A DNA stretch of 64,000 bases from Streptomyces camelliae (GTDB lineage Bacteria > Actinomycetota > Actinomycetes > Streptomycetales > Streptomycetaceae). The DNA lies in the NCBI RefSeq assembly GCF_027625935.1, contig NZ_CP115300.1:4278001-4342000 (forward strand), given 5' to 3'. Made by a program: the position numbers and the translations under genes. The notes under the pieces are model-generated. The model saw only the letters and a list, made by a program, of their open reading frames with translations, searched no databases and was not told where the DNA came from. This document shows positions 25,464-46,554 of this stretch, piece by piece. Every line of letters begins with the position of its first letter. Within the stretch, counting starts at the first letter, position 1.

Positions 25464-25493
25464 CGCAGGGCCTCTCGGGCGGGTCGGTGCCGG

Positions 25494-25706
25494 TCAGCGC
25501 AGGCTGAGCGGGCGCAGGTCGGTCCAGACGGTCTCGATGTGCGCGAGGGCCTCGGCACGCGTGCCCTCGAAGCCTTCGGCGCGCCAGCCGTCGGGCACGG
25601 GCAGCAGCGCGGGCCACACCGAGTACTGCTCCTCGTGGTTGACGACGACGAGGTGGCGGGGCTCGGCGGGTACGGCGGTCTCGGGGGTGTCGTACGACTC
25701 GGGCAT
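25494..25706 (-). CDS. MbtH-like protein (NRPS adenylation activator)
   Basis: The 70-residue product carries the full MbtH signature: [21 protein letters not shown], a Gly, and [10 protein letters not shown]. MbtH-like proteins bind adenylation domains and are often needed for their solubility and activity, so this one likely serves the cluster's A domains. The ATG at 25706 shares bases with the stop codon of the exporter gene (TGATG), giving tight translational coupling. It was identified by motif and start position because its frame is open into the exporter gene. Confidence 0.95.
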   Translation of the reverse strand: MPESYDTPETAVPAEPRHLVVVNHEEQYSVWPALLPVPDGWRAEGFEGTRAEALAHIETVWTDLRPLSLR

Positions 25707-27025
25707 CAGGCTTCTTCCTTGGTCACAGGGGTGGTCAGGGGGATCTGGGCGGGCAGGTCGAACCGGATCCGCGCCAGCGAGGACAGGGCGAGCGGGACCA
25801 GCGCCGAGGACAGGCCGATCGCGGTGATCAGGACCGTGGCGCGCAGCCCGAAGGCACCGCCCAGCAGACCGCCGGCGAGGGCGCCGACCGGGGCGATGCC
25901 CATGGCGACGAAGCGGTTGGTGGCCGCGACCCGGCCCTGGAGCGAGTCGGGGGTGAGGGTCTGCCGGATGCTGAGCACGGTGACGTTGTTGGCGACGCCG
26001 AACGACGCGAACAGGAAGTTGATCAGCATCAGGGTGCCGACGGCCAGGAATCCGGAGCCGTGCACGGTGGAGATGCCGAGCATGACCAGGTTGGCGATCG
26101 AGGCGGTGACGAGCATCGTGCGGCCGTAGCCGAACCGCTGCGGCAGCCGGCCGGCGAAGGCCGCGCCGACCAGGAAGCCGGGGCCGAGCGCGGCCATCAC
26201 CAGGCCGATCTCGCCCGCGCTCAGGCCCAGGGTGCGCGGCATGAACTGGACGAAGGCGACCTCCAGCGCGGTGAACGACAGATTGAAGATGGAGGCCATG
26301 ACGGTCATGGCGCGCAGCGGCTCGTTGCCGAAGACGAACTTCAGGCCCGCCCACACCTCGCGCAGCGTCCCGGCGGGGGTGACCCGCTCGGACTGCTCCG
26401 CCCTGTCCTCCTGGTGCCGGATGGTGGCGACGGTCAGCGCGGACACCAGGTAGGACAGCGCCCCCGCCAGTACCGCGACGGGCGCGGTCAGCCACTGCAC
26501 GAGCACACCGCCGAGCGCCGGGCCGCCGATGGTGGCCGCGGACTGGCTGGCGCCCAGTGCCGAGTTGCCGCGGGTGAGCTGCTCGCGCTCCACCAGCCGG
26601 GGCAGATAGGCCTGCCCGGCCACGTCGAACAGCACGCTGCCGCAGCCGGCGAGGAAACCGAGGACGTACAGCCAGCTGATGCCGAGCCGGTCCGTCCAGT
26701 ACAGGACGGGCACGACGGACAGCACGAGCGCGCGGCCGAGGTCGGTGGCGATGAGGATGTTCTTGCGCCGGGCCCGGTCCACGAGCACACCCGCGAACAA
26801 CGAGACCAGCAGATACGGCAGTTTGACCACCGAGGTGAGCAGACCGACCTGCGCGGAACTGGCGGCCAGGGCCAGCACCGCGACCAGGGGCAGGGCGAGT
26901 TCGCTGACCTGGGCGGCGAACAGCGAGGCGGTCTGCCCGGTCCACAGCCGGGTGAAGTCGGCGTTGCGCCAGACGCTGGGGGTGGGCGGGGCCGCCGCCT
27001 CCGCTGCGGTGGTGGCGTCCGTCAT
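25706..27025 (-). CDS. MFS exporter (EntS/DHA3-like), probable product exporter
   Basis: This 439-residue major facilitator has 12 predicted helices. The N-terminus ([19 protein letters not shown]) and [21 protein letters not shown], the loop 2-3 signature, place it near the enterobactin exporter EntS and macrolide efflux group. A second [14 protein letters not shown] repeats the loop in the second half. Its position inside the NRPS operon, 34 bp after the thioesterase-containing gene and fused by overlap to mbtH, suggests it exports the product or provides self-protection. Confidence 0.9.
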   Translation of the reverse strand: MTDATTAAEAAAPPTPSVWRNADFTRLWTGQTASLFAAQVSELALPLVAVLALAASSAQVGLLTSVVKLPYLLVSLFAGVLVDRARRKNILIATDLGRALVLSVVPVLYWTDRLGISWLYVLGFLAGCGSVLFDVAGQAYLPRLVEREQLTRGNSALGASQSAATIGGPALGGVLVQWLTAPVAVLAGALSYLVSALTVATIRHQEDRAEQSERVTPAGTLREVWAGLKFVFGNEPLRAMTVMASIFNLSFTALEVAFVQFMPRTLGLSAGEIGLVMAALGPGFLVGAAFAGRLPQRFGYGRTMLVTASIANLVMLGISTVHGSGFLAVGTLMLINFLFASFGVANNVTVLSIRQTLTPDSLQGRVAATNRFVAMGIAPVGALAGGLLGGAFGLRATVLITAIGLSSALVPLALSSLARIRFDLPAQIPLTTPVTKEEA

Positions 27026-27059
27026 GAAGTGCTCCTACGTAAGGGGGAGTTGATCGGGC

Positions 27060-31007
<3,948 letters not shown>

Positions 31008-31058
31008 GGGGTTCCTTCCGGGGTGCGTCTGGGGAGCGTCTGGGGGCGGGATCCGGGG

Positions 31059-37867
<6,809 letters not shown>

Positions 37868-37871
<4 letters not shown>

Positions 37872-40800
37872 GTGTGGTCCTCGGGTACGCGGGGGTTCGG
37901 GCGTGCGGAGGCGACGGGTGTACGGGGCACAGCGGGCCGCCGGGACCGGGTGAGGTCGGCCAGGGCGGTCGTGAACAGGTCGGTGATCCCGGCGAGCACG
38001 GCCGGGTCCAGCAGGCCCTCGGGGGCGGTGACGGCACCGGTGACGGACGGCCCCTCGTCCCAGAGTTCGCAGGCCAGTTCGGCCTGGGGGCCGAGGGCGG
38101 GCGCGGCCAGCGGGGCGAACCGCAGGCCGTCGGACTCGGCCGGGGCGGACGGCCGTTGCAGCACCAGCAGGGTCTGGTAGAGCGGGGCGCGGCCGCCGGG
38201 CGGGCGGGGGGCGAGCGCGGCGATCTCGTCGGTGCCGAGCGCGGTGTGCGCGAACACCTCCAGCAGCCGGTCGCGGACCAGCGCCAGCAGGGCGGTGGCG
38301 TCCAGGGCCGGGTCGGCGGCGATCCGTACGGGCAGGCCGTTGGCGAAGTAGCCGACGGTGCGCTCATGCGCGTCCGCGCGGTCCTCGACGATCGTGCCGA
38401 CGGCGAGGTCGCGCTGCCCGGTGACCTCGGCCAGCGCCCGCCACCAGGCCGCGAGCAGCGGGACCAGCACCGGCTGGCGGTCGCGGGCGGCGAACTCCCG
38501 CAGCCGGGCGGTGGTTTCGGCGCCGAGCGCGAACCGGTGCGTGACGAGGGGCCGGGTCCACAGCTCCCGCGGCCCGAGCGCCGCGCCGCCCGGCCACTCG
38601 GGCGCGGTCAGTCCGGCGAGCCGGCCGCGCCAGAACTCCTGTGCCTCGGCGGCGCCGGGGCGCGGGAGCCCGGCGGGCGGTGCGGGTGCGGCGGGCGGAG
38701 TGCGGCCCGCGTAGGCGGCGGCGAGGTCCGCGACCAGGATCTCCTCGGACCGGGCGTCGTAGACGATGTGGTGCACGGCGAGCAGCAGCAGCTGCCGTCC
38801 CGGGCCCGCGGCCAGGACGGCGGCGGCCAGCAGCGGCCCGTGCTCGACGTCCTGGACGAGCGCCGCGAGCTCCTGGGTGACGGTGTGCTCGCCGGCCGCG
38901 GCCTCCGTCTCCGTACGGATCAGCAGCTCAGGCGGCACCGGGCGGCCGGCCACGCGCCGGTGCGGCCGGCCCGCCTGCCGGGGGAACGTGGTCCGCAGCG
39001 CCGGATGCGCGCCGACCACCGCCGTGAGGGCGCGGCCCAGCCGCTCCGGGTCCAGCGTGCCGCTGACCGCGATCCGGCTGACGGCGACATGACCGGGCGC
39101 ACCGGGCGCGAGCCGTGAGGCGAGCCAGAAACGCCGTTCACCGGGGGAGAGTTCGAAGGACGCGGTCCCACCGTCACCGGTGCCGCCGTCACCGGTACCG
39201 CCGTCGCCGCCGTGCCCGCCGCCCCGGCGCCGCGCGGCCAGCACCTCCAACTCGCTCACCCTCGGGTGCTCGTACACGTCCCGGGCCGACAACGACACCC
39301 CGAACAACCGCGACAACCGAGCGGCGATCCGCAGTACATGCAGGGAACTGGCCCCGACGTCCAACAGATCCGCGTCCGGCTCCAGGTGGGGCGCGGAGAG
39401 TATGTCCCGCGTCTGGTGCAGCGCAGGGCTGACGGGAACGGGCCCCGAGACCACGGCAGCGACAGGAGCGGCTGCAGGAGCCGAACCCCCCGCAGACGCG
39501 GAGTCGGGCACAGCCGCGGATCCACCCACCGGAGCCCGGCCGCCCGCCGCCTCCGCCACTCGCTGCCGCACCCACCCCTCCACCGCCCGCAGGTCCGCCT
39601 TGCCGGTGGGGCCCAGGGGGACGGGGTGCAGGTGGAGGTAGCGGTCGGGGTGGAGGTGGGCCGGGAGGTGGTCGGCGGCGGCGCGGCGGAGCGCGGCCTC
39701 CGGCAGGGGTGCGGCGTCCTCGCTCGCGTACGCGCACACCGTGCCCGTGACCGTGGCGTGCTCGTCGCGCAGCGGGACGAGGAAGGCCTGACGGACACCG
39801 GGGAAGCCGGCGACACGCCGCTCCACCTCGCCGGGCTCCACCCGGTACCCGCGGATCTTGAACTGCCGGTCGGCCCGGCCCACGAAGTTCAGCCGGCCCG
39901 CGTCGTCCATGCGGACCCGGTCACCGGTGGCGTACGCGCGCAGCGTGCCGTGTCCGGGGAGGCTGACGCGGGAGAAACGGCGGGTGTTCTCCTCGGGCCG
40001 GTTCACATAGCCGAGGGCGAGTCCGTCGCCAGCGACCCACAGCTCGCCCTCGGCGCCGGGGGCCACGGGGCGCCGGGTGCCGGGGTCGAGGACGGCCAGC
40101 ACGGTGCCCCGGACCGGACGGCCCACCGGAATGCCGTACGGCGCCGCGGTGTCGGCGGGCCGGACGTCGTGCGTGCTGACGAAGACCATCGACTCGACCG
40201 GTCCGTAGCCGTTGGTGACGCGCAGGCCGGGGTGCCGTTCGAGGAGGACCGCGATGTGCGCCGGGGACAACCGCTCGCCGCCGCACATCAGATGCCGTAC
40301 GCCGGTGAACGCGCCGGGGTCCTCGTCGACGATGAGGTTGACGAGGGAGCTGGTGAGCCACAGCGTGTCCACCCCGTGCCCGGCGACGAGGGCGCGCAGT
40401 CCGTCCGGGGTGAGCAGCGGCTCGTCGGGGGTCACACAGGTCCCCCCGTTCATCAGCGGACCGAAGACCTCCAGCGCGCCCGCGTCCCAGTACGGCGCGG
40501 CCAGCAGCGGCATGACGGTGCCGGGCCCGAACGCGGCGTATCCGCCGTCGACGAAGGTGCGGACGAAGGCCCGGTGCGGCACGATCACGCCCTTGGGGCG
40601 TCCGGTCGAGCCGGAGGTGAAGAAGACACACGCGGGATCGTCGGCACCGACGTCCGCCCGCTCACCCGCCCCGTGGGGGGCCGGGCGGTTGGACTCGGGC
40701 AGCCGCAGGATCCGTACTCCGGCCGGGAACCGCCCGGCGGGCACGGCCGCCGCGTCGCCGGTCGCGTCCAGGACGACGCGTGCGCCGAGGTCCTCGAACA

Positions 40801-41137
40801 CGCCGTGCAGCCGCCGCGCGGGCCAGGCCGGGTCCACCGCGGCGTAGGCGGCGCCGGCCAGCAGTACGCCGAGCGCGGCGACGGCGAACTCCCCGCCCGC
40901 CGTGGCGGCCACCGGCACGAAGCCGCGGGGCGGGACACCCGCGTCCACGAGCAGGTCCCGTACCGCGCGGGCCCGCCCGGCCAGTTCGGCGTAGGTCAGG
41001 CGGGTACCGCCCGGTCCGCGCAGCGCGGTGGCCCGCGGGGACCGGGCGGCCTGCCGCAGCACCGCCTCGTGGGCGGTGGCGCCGGCCGGGACGGGACGCC
41101 CCGGGCCGACGGCGACCGAGAGGTGCGGGCCGGTCAT
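37868..41137 (-). CDS. Initiating NRPS: A-T-C, Val-like specificity
   Basis: 1089 residues starting directly with an adenylation domain (about 20-540): FTSGSTGRPKG near 175, PYWDAGALEVF and GYGPVESMVF. The code D-A-L-W-M-G-G-V-F is close to the valine code DAFWIGGTFK. The carrier domain near residue 597 reads DVGASSLHVLR, with the phosphopantetheine Ser kept but the usual GGxS altered. A C domain (about 655-1060) follows with HHIVYDARS, so the Gly of HHxxxDG is Ala. The next NRPS begins with another C domain, giving a C-C junction. Linkers are Ala/Pro- and GTGDGG-rich. The start ATG overlaps the carrier-protein stop (ATGA). Confidence 0.93.
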
Positions 41138-41382
41138 GACAGACGTGGCGCCGCGCCCAGCACCGCCGCCAATTCGGCGGGGGTCGACTGGAGTACGGCG
41201 GTGAAGTCGGCCTCGATACCCCAGAGTTCCTCGACGCGTTCGACGACGAGGACGGCGTGGAAGGAGTCACCGCCCTGGGCGAGGAAAGTCGAATCGTCGG
41301 CGATCTCGGTACCCAGGATGTCGGCCAGGAGGAGCCGGACGCTTTCCGCGTCGATTTCGGAAGTGACGTCGAGTCGGTTCAT
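41134..41382 (-). CDS. Stand-alone peptidyl carrier protein
   Basis: The 82-residue acidic four-helix protein has the attachment motif AQGGDSFHAVLVVE, where Ser receives 4'-phosphopantetheine. The helix 1 (DAESVRLLLADILG) and helix 3-4 (DFTAVLQSTPAELAAVLG) patterns match. ATG 41382 is preceded by ggagaaagc. As the first gene of the operon, coupled by ATGA to the first NRPS, it is a good partner for the stand-alone adenylase and the luciferase-like enzyme. It may deliver a modified amino acid to one of the two neighbouring C domains. Confidence 0.92.
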   Translation of the reverse strand: MNRLDVTSEIDAESVRLLLADILGTEIADDSTFLAQGGDSFHAVLVVERVEELWGIEADFTAVLQSTPAELAAVLGAAPRLS

Positions 41383-41655
41383 GTCGCTTTCTCCAGTGAT
41401 CCGCAATGATCCGTGAGCCGGGCCGGGGGTCGGATTCCTAGCTCCATCCGCTGTCCCCCACGACCGGAAGAAGAAAGACGGCAAACCTGGACTTACCCAT
41501 AGAGAACAACCCCCGTTGTGAGGCGCCCGGTGAGCGCAGAGTGATCGAACGACCGCACGAAAGGCCGTTTCACGATGTTGTAATCCCGCCTCCATGGCCG
41601 TCCAGGGACACCGGCGCGCATGATGATGCAGACAGGAAACTGCAGGGGGGAAGAA
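41383..41655. promoter_or_regulatory. Divergent promoter region of the NRPS operon and its regulator
   Basis: The 270 bp between the leftward carrier-protein start and the rightward regulator start is comparatively AT-rich, with gaagaaagacggcaaacctgg and acgatgttgtaatcccgc sections. It must contain the promoters of both units. I could not pick a reliable -35/-10 pair or a clear operator, though the LuxR-type regulator very likely binds here. Confidence 0.45.
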
Positions 41656-42705
41656 TTGGACAAAATCCTTGAATCCGGCCCTTCTCTGCTCCTCCAGCGA
41701 CTGGCACCGGACCACATACGGCTTTATGACTGGGGAGCGACTCAGGCCTTTTTCACGCCGTCGGAGGCCGCCGGTGAACTGGGTATCCCGGAGGCCGCGG
41801 TGGACCAGGCGATCGAGACGCTGGCGGAATTCCATCTGGTGGACCAGGTGGACGGCGCGGAAAACCTGCGGAGCCTGTGTCATGGCGGTCCCTGGTGGCG
41901 CACCGTCCATCCGCATCTGGCCGCCGCCCGTATGGCGAGCGCGGAATCACGGCTGCGTCGACGGCTTTTCGAACTGAACACGCGACGCGATTCCCTGACG
42001 GCGCTCGCCTCGGTGTACACGGCCCGCCCCCAGGAGCGTGCCGGCGCCGCCGAGACCGTCGAGGTCGTCGACGCGCTCCGTGACGTCATCAGCCTGATCG
42101 AGCAGGCCAGCGCCGAGTGCGAGCACGAGATGATCACGTGTCAGCCCGGTGGCGGGCGCCCCACGGAGGAGCTGGAGCAGGCGGTCGCCCGGGACACCGC
42201 GCTGCTGGACCGGGGCGTGCGGATGCGCACGCTCTACCAGCACCCGGCCCGGCGGCACGCCCCCACCCAGGCCTACGTCGAGCGGGTCGTCTCCGCGGGC
42301 GCCGAGGTGCGCACGCTGACCGATCTGTTAGGGCGCATGATCGTCTTCGATCGCCGGATCGCCTTCCTCCCGCACCACCAGCGCCGGGGCGGGGCGGTGG
42401 TGCTGCGCTCCCCCGCCGCCGTGGCGTTCCTGTGCGGCGCGTTCGACCGCGCGTGGGACCTCGCCGTCCCGTTCGGCGCGCCCGAGCACGCCCCGGTCGC
42501 GGTCGACGATCTGCGCCAGGTAATCCTGCGGCTGCTGAGCCAGGGCCTCAAGGACGAGGTGATCGCCCGTCGCCTGGGCATCTCGCTGCGCACCTGCCGC
42601 AAGCACATCGCGGACCTGTTCCAGGAGCTGGACGCCGAGAGCCGCTTCCAGGCGGGCTACCTCGCGGCCACCCGCGACCTGCTGCGGGACACCCCCGCGA
42701 GCTGA
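41656..42705 (+). CDS. Cluster regulator: TrmB-like wHTH and PLD-like domain plus LuxR HTH, with a TTA codon
   Basis: About 349 residues. The N-terminal winged helix (FTPSEAAGELGIPEAAVDQA) resembles TrmB. The middle carries MITCQPGGGRPTEELEQAV and LLDRGVRMRTLYQHPARRH, like the PLD-type ligand domain of TrmB regulators. The C-terminus is a LuxR HTH (VIARRLGISLRTCRKHIADL). TTG 41656 is preferred because aggggggaag lies just upstream; ATG 41620 is the alternative. A TTA leucine codon at 42328-42330 (in DLLGRM) should make translation depend on bldA tRNA. It is divergent from the NRPS operon and is its probable pathway-specific regulator. Three paralogues lie at 46.9-49.9 kb. Confidence 0.85.
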   Translation: MDKILESGPSLLLQRLAPDHIRLYDWGATQAFFTPSEAAGELGIPEAAVDQAIETLAEFHLVDQVDGAENLRSLCHGGPWWRTVHPHLAAARMASAESRLRRRLFELNTRRDSLTALASVYTARPQERAGAAETVEVVDALRDVISLIEQASAECEHEMITCQPGGGRPTEELEQAVARDTALLDRGVRMRTLYQHPARRHAPTQAYVERVVSAGAEVRTLTDLLGRMIVFDRRIAFLPHHQRRGGAVVLRSPAAVAFLCGAFDRAWDLAVPFGAPEHAPVAVDDLRQVILRLLSQGLKDEVIARRLGISLRTCRKHIADLFQELDAESRFQAGYLAATRDLLRDTPAS

Positions 42706-42718
42706 CCGCCCGCCGAGG

Positions 42719-42796
42719 CTCCCGGCGAACGCGAAACGGCCGGGCTCCGGGCAAACGCGAGACCGCCGGACTCCCGGCGAACGCGAAACGGCCGGG
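42719..42796. repeat. Three tandem 26-bp repeats after the cluster regulator
   Basis: Units 42719-42744 and 42771-42796 are identical (ctcccggcgaacgcgaaacg plus gccggg). The middle one, 42745-42770, differs at a few bases. They start 14 bases after the regulator's stop and run directly into the hairpin terminator. Confidence 0.85.
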
Positions 42797-42833
42797 GTGC
42801 CGGTGACCGTCGAAACGGTCACCGGCACCCCGG
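42792..42833. terminator. Bidirectional terminator between the cluster regulator and clpB
   Basis: A perfect 19-bp inverted repeat (ccggggtgccggtgaccgt at 42792-42810 with its complement at 42815-42833) encloses a cgaa loop. It separates the rightward regulator from the leftward clpB gene and isolates the NRPS cluster transcriptionally. Confidence 0.9.
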
Positions 42834-42962
42834 CCTCAGCCCTCTCGCACGCGCCGGCACACGCCGGTAGCCCCCGGCCGCTCCCGCCCCGTCAGTCGGT
42901 ACCTCCGGCGGCTCCCGGCCCGTCAGTCGCTACGCCCCGGCCGCTCCCGGCCCGTCAGCACG

Positions 42963-45560
42963 TCACAGCGTCTTCCCGGTCGCCGGCCCCACCAGCAGCC
43001 CCTCGCCGAAGCGGTCCACGCGGACCGTGTCACCGTCCTTGATCTCGCCGGAGAGGATCTCCCGGGCGAGCCGGTCACCGATGGCGGTCTGCACCAGGCG
43101 GCGCAGCGGCCGGGCGCCGTAGGCCGGGTCGTTGCCCTCCTCGGCGAGCCAGGCCAGCGCCTCGGGCGTGACCTCCAGGGTGAGCCGGCGCTCGGCCAGC
43201 CGCCTGCCCAGCCGGTCGATCTGGAGCTGCGCGATCCGCTCCAGCTCGGCCTTGTCGAGGGCCGAGAAGACCACCAGGTCGTCCAGCCGGTTGAGGAACT
43301 CCGGCTTGAAGGAGGCCCGGACGACCTCCAGGACCTGCTGCTTCTTCTCCTCCTCACCGGTGATCGGGTCGATCAGGTACTGGCTGCCCAGGTTGGAGGT
43401 GAGCACCAGGATGGTGTTGCGGAAGTCGACCGTGCGGCCCTGACCGTCCGTCAGGCGTCCGTCGTCCAGGACCTGGAGCAGGATGTCGAAGACCTCGGGG
43501 TGGGCCTTCTCCACCTCGTCCAGCAGCACGACGGTGTACGGCCGCCTGCGCACGGCCTCCGTCAGCTGGCCGCCCTCCTCGTAGCCGACGTAGCCGGGAG
43601 GCGCGCCGACCAGCCGGGCCACGCTGTGCTTCTCGCCGTACTCCGACATGTCGATGCGGACCATGGCCCGCTCGTCGTCGAAGAGGAAGTCGGCGAGGGC
43701 CTTGGCGAGTTCGGTCTTGCCGACGCCCGTCGGGCCGAGGAAGAGGAACGATCCGGTGGGGCGGTCGGGGTCGGCGATCCCGGCGCGTGCGCGTCGTACG
43801 GCGTCCGACACGGCCCGTACGGCCTCGGTCTGGCCGATGAGCCGCTTGCCCAGCTCCTCCTCCATGCGCAGCAGCTTCTGCGTCTCGCCCTCCAGCAGGC
43901 GCCCGGCGGGGATGCCGGTCCAGGCGGCGACGACGTCGGCGATGTCGTCGGAGCCGACCTCCTCCTTGACCATCGTGTCCTGGGCGGCCTCCTCCTCGGC
44001 CTCGGAGGCGGCCTCCAGCTCCTTCTCCAGCGTGGGGATCTCGCCGTACAGCAGCTTGGCCGCGCGGTCGAAGTCGCCGTCGCGCTGGGCGCGTTCGGCC
44101 TGGCCACGCAGGTCGTCCAGGCGTTCCTTGAGCTCGCCGACCCGGTTGAGGGACTGCTTCTCCTTCTCCCAGCGGGCGGTCAGGCCGCGCAGTTCCTCCT
44201 CCTTGTCGGCGAGGTCGCGGCGCAGCTTCTCCAGGCGGGTGACGGAGGCCGGGTCGGTCTCCTTGGCGATCGCCAGCTCCTCCATCTTCAACCGGTCGAC
44301 GGCGCGCTGGAGTTCGTCGATCTCGACGGGGGACGAGTCGATCTCCATACGGAGCCGGGAGGCCGCCTCGTCGACCAGGTCGATGGCCTTGTCGGGGAGG
44401 AAGCGGGAGGTGATGTAGCGGTCGGAGAGGGTGGCCGCCGCCACCAGCGCGCTGTCGGCGATCTGCACCTTGTGGTGGGCCTCGTACCGGCCCTTCAGGC
44501 CGCGGAGGATCGCGATCGTGTCCTCCACCGTCGGCTCGGCGACCAGCACCTGCTGGAAGCGCCGCTCCAGCGCCGGGTCCTTCTCGATCCGCTCCCGGTA
44601 CTCGTCGAGCGTCGTCGCACCGACCATCCGCAGCTCACCGCGGGCGAGCATGGGCTTGAGCATGTTGCCCGCGTCCATGGCGGAGTCGCCCCCGGCGCCC
44701 GCGCCCACCACCGTGTGCAGCTCGTCGATGAAGGTGATGATCTGCCCGTCGGAGTCCTTGATCTCGCCGAGCACGGCCTTCAGCCGCTCCTCGAACTCGC
44801 CCCGGTACTTGGCCCCGGCGACCATCGCGCCGAGGTCGAGGGAGACGAGCCGCTTGTCCTTGAGGGACTCGGGGACGTCCCCTTTGACGATCCGCTGCGC
44901 GAGCCCCTCGACGACGGCGGTCTTGCCGACGCCGGGCTCGCCGATGAGGACGGGGTTGTTCTTCGTACGACGGCTCAGCACCTGCACGACCCGCCGGATC
45001 TCCTGGTCCCGCCCGATGACCGGATCCAGCCGGCCCTCGCGGGCGGCGGCGGTGAAGTCGGTGCCGAACTTCTCCAGGGCCTTGTACTGACCCTCGGGGT
45101 CGGCGGTGGTCACGCGGCGTCCTCCCCTGGCCTTCTTGAAGGCCTCCAGCAGCTTCTTCGCATCGGCGCCCTGCGCCTGGAGCACCTCGGCGACCCGGCC
45201 GCCCTTCGCGGCGATGCCGATGAGCAGGTGCTCGGTGGACAGGTACTCGTCGCCGAGGTCCTTCGCGCGCTCACCGGCGTCGGCGAGCACGGCCAGCAGC
45301 TCGCGGTTGGGCTGCGGCGGCGCGACGGTGGACCCGGTCACGCTGGGCAGCGTGGCCAGGATCTTCTCCGTACCGGAGCGTACGGCGGCCTGGTCGGCGT
45401 CGACGGCCGCGAGCAGGTCGGTGATGTTCGCGTTGTCCTGGCCCTGGAGCAGAGCCAGCAGCAGATGAGCGGGGGTGAGGTCCGGGTGTCCCTCGGTCAC
45501 GGCGCGGTTGCTCGCCGCGTTGATCGCGTCCCGGCTCCTGTTGGTCAGCTCGGCGTCCAC
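42963..45560 (-). CDS. clpB: Disaggregase chaperone ClpB
   Basis: 865 residues, the full ClpB length. It has the N-terminal repeat domain, the D1 AAA+ domain with [15 protein letters not shown], the coiled-coil middle domain ([20 protein letters not shown] region) that separates ClpB from ClpA/C, and the D2 domain with [15 protein letters not shown]. With DnaK/DnaJ/GrpE it resolubilises aggregates in the cytosol using ATP. GTG 45560 follows ggaggag. A HAIR operator lies about 60-80 bp upstream, which puts it in the HspR regulon together with the dnaK operon 10 kb away. Confidence 0.98.
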   Translation of the reverse strand: MDAELTNRSRDAINAASNRAVTEGHPDLTPAHLLLALLQGQDNANITDLLAAVDADQAAVRSGTEKILATLPSVTGSTVAPPQPNRELLAVLADAGERAKDLGDEYLSTEHLLIGIAAKGGRVAEVLQAQGADAKKLLEAFKKARGGRRVTTADPEGQYKALEKFGTDFTAAAREGRLDPVIGRDQEIRRVVQVLSRRTKNNPVLIGEPGVGKTAVVEGLAQRIVKGDVPESLKDKRLVSLDLGAMVAGAKYRGEFEERLKAVLGEIKDSDGQIITFIDELHTVVGAGAGGDSAMDAGNMLKPMLARGELRMVGATTLDEYRERIEKDPALERRFQQVLVAEPTVEDTIAILRGLKGRYEAHHKVQIADSALVAAATLSDRYITSRFLPDKAIDLVDEAASRLRMEIDSSPVEIDELQRAVDRLKMEELAIAKETDPASVTRLEKLRRDLADKEEELRGLTARWEKEKQSLNRVGELKERLDDLRGQAERAQRDGDFDRAAKLLYGEIPTLEKELEAASEAEEEAAQDTMVKEEVGSDDIADVVAAWTGIPAGRLLEGETQKLLRMEEELGKRLIGQTEAVRAVSDAVRRARAGIADPDRPTGSFLFLGPTGVGKTELAKALADFLFDDERAMVRIDMSEYGEKHSVARLVGAPPGYVGYEEGGQLTEAVRRRPYTVVLLDEVEKAHPEVFDILLQVLDDGRLTDGQGRTVDFRNTILVLTSNLGSQYLIDPITGEEEKKQQVLEVVRASFKPEFLNRLDDLVVFSALDKAELERIAQLQIDRLGRRLAERRLTLEVTPEALAWLAEEGNDPAYGARPLRRLVQTAIGDRLAREILSGEIKDGDTVRVDRFGEGLLVGPATGKTL

Positions 45561-45619
45561 GTGTCCGTTCTCCTCCTGCGTGACTCTCTTCCACTGCTGA
45601 CTTAAGCAGCGTACACAAA

Positions 45620-45640
45620 GTTGAGTCTATTCCGCTCAAG
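45620..45640 (-). promoter_or_regulatory. HAIR operator (HspR site) upstream of clpB
   Basis: On the minus strand the sequence is CTTGAGC-N7-ACTCAAC, two mismatches from the HAIR consensus CTTGAGT-N7-ACTCAAG. HspR represses clpB in Streptomyces through such sites (established knowledge), and hspR is encoded in this window. Confidence 0.88.
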
Positions 45641-45676
45641 GTGGGCGGGAGAACGTGGGGGCACTAGGTTGCGGGC

Positions 45677-46069
45677 ATGCTGAAGCACTCCGATGAATAC
45701 CTGGTCTTCTGGCGGGAACGGCACCTGTGCACGCTGACCACGCTCCGGCCCGACGGCAGCCCGCACGTGGTGCCGGTCGGGGTCACGTACGACGCGGAGG
45801 CCGGATTGGCCCGGGTGATCACCAACGGGACCAGTACGAAGGTGCGGCACGTGCGCGCGGCCGGAAGCGAGGGCGCCCGGGTGGCGGTGTGCCAGGTGGA
45901 CGGCCGGCGCTGGGCCACGCTGGAGGGCCGGGCGCGGATACGGACGGAACCGGAACGGGTCGCGGAGGCGGTCCGGCGCTACGCCGAGCGCTACGAGCGG
46001 ACGCCGGGGCCGAATCCGGCGCGCGTGGTGATCGAGATCGAGGTCGAGCGGGCGCTGGGGCATGGCTGA
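45677..46069 (+). CDS. PPOX-class (FMN/F420-binding split-barrel) protein
   Basis: This 130-residue flavin-reductase-like split barrel has LTTLRPDGSPHVVPVGVTYD followed by NGTSTKVRHVRAAGS and VAVCQVDGRRWATLEGRARI. It is typical of the Rv1155-like F420-dependent oxidoreductases of actinobacteria. It probably binds F420 or FMN and reduces or protects an unidentified substrate in the cytosol. It is divergent from clpB and ends in a strong terminator. It is not obviously linked to the peptide locus on the other side. Confidence 0.85.
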   Translation: MLKHSDEYLVFWRERHLCTLTTLRPDGSPHVVPVGVTYDAEAGLARVITNGTSTKVRHVRAAGSEGARVAVCQVDGRRWATLEGRARIRTEPERVAEAVRRYAERYERTPGPNPARVVIEIEVERALGHG

Positions 46070-46132
46070 GACGGCCGACTGCTTTCGGCCACCGCGGGAG
46101 CGCGCCCATACCCCGAAATGTCCCCGCAAACT

Positions 46133-46173
46133 GCAGCGGCGTCACCGTGTTCAGGTCACGGTGACGCCGCTGC
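46133..46173. terminator. Bidirectional terminator
   Basis: gcagcggcgtcaccgtg (46133-46149) and its complement (46157-46173) form a perfect 17-bp stem with a ttcaggt loop. It lies between the rightward PPOX gene and the leftward peptide/Rieske-like operon. Confidence 0.9.
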
Positions 46174-46217
46174 GGGGGGAAGCACCTGAGCGATCTTTTT
46201 ACGACGGGGGAATCGCG

Positions 46218-46553
46218 TCAGGCACTGCGGGGGGTGGCCGAGATGGTTCGCAGATCGGGGTCCGCCGGCTCGGCAAGCCGGTGGTCCCGCTGGTCCAGGT
46301 TCACAAAGATCATTCCGTACCGGATGGCACAGCGCACCGGCTGGGGCGCGCCACGCGGCTTGCGCAGGCATCGGTACGCCCGCACGTCCCCGTCCTCGTC
46401 CCGCGTCACGACCACCGGCTCACCGAACACGGTCACCATCAGCGAGTCGCCGCTGTGGGGGATGGCGGTGACCAGGTCGATGAAGTGCCAGCCGGAGCGG
46501 TAGGCCGTGGCCATTTCGCGGCGGAAGGAACGGTCGTCTGGCGGGGTGGTCAC
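46218..46553 (-). CDS. Rieske-fold protein without iron-sulfur ligands
   Basis: The 111 residues resemble the N-terminal Rieske domain of ring-hydroxylating oxygenases: SGWHFIDLVTAIPHSGDSLM, VTVFGEPVVVTRDEDGDVRA, and FVNLD near the end. The cluster ligands are missing: where CxH should stand the sequence reads YRCLRKPRGAPQP, and the second pair is RCAIRYGMIF, so at most two Cys and no His remain. It therefore should not bind a 2Fe-2S cluster. GTG 46553 is 1 base past the peptide gene's stop, with gtgaggag inside the preceding gene's end, so the two are coupled. It may be a binding or scaffold partner of the peptide; this is inferred from position only. Confidence 0.7.
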   Translation of the reverse strand: MTTPPDDRSFRREMATAYRSGWHFIDLVTAIPHSGDSLMVTVFGEPVVVTRDEDGDVRAYRCLRKPRGAPQPVRCAIRYGMIFVNLDQRDHRLAEPADPDLRTISATPRSA

Positions 46554-46554
46554 G

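Noticed and set aside
45677..46069. PPOX/F420-type protein as part of the DTTWP peptide operon
   Set aside because: It is on the opposite strand and separated by a strong bidirectional terminator, so only proximity links them.
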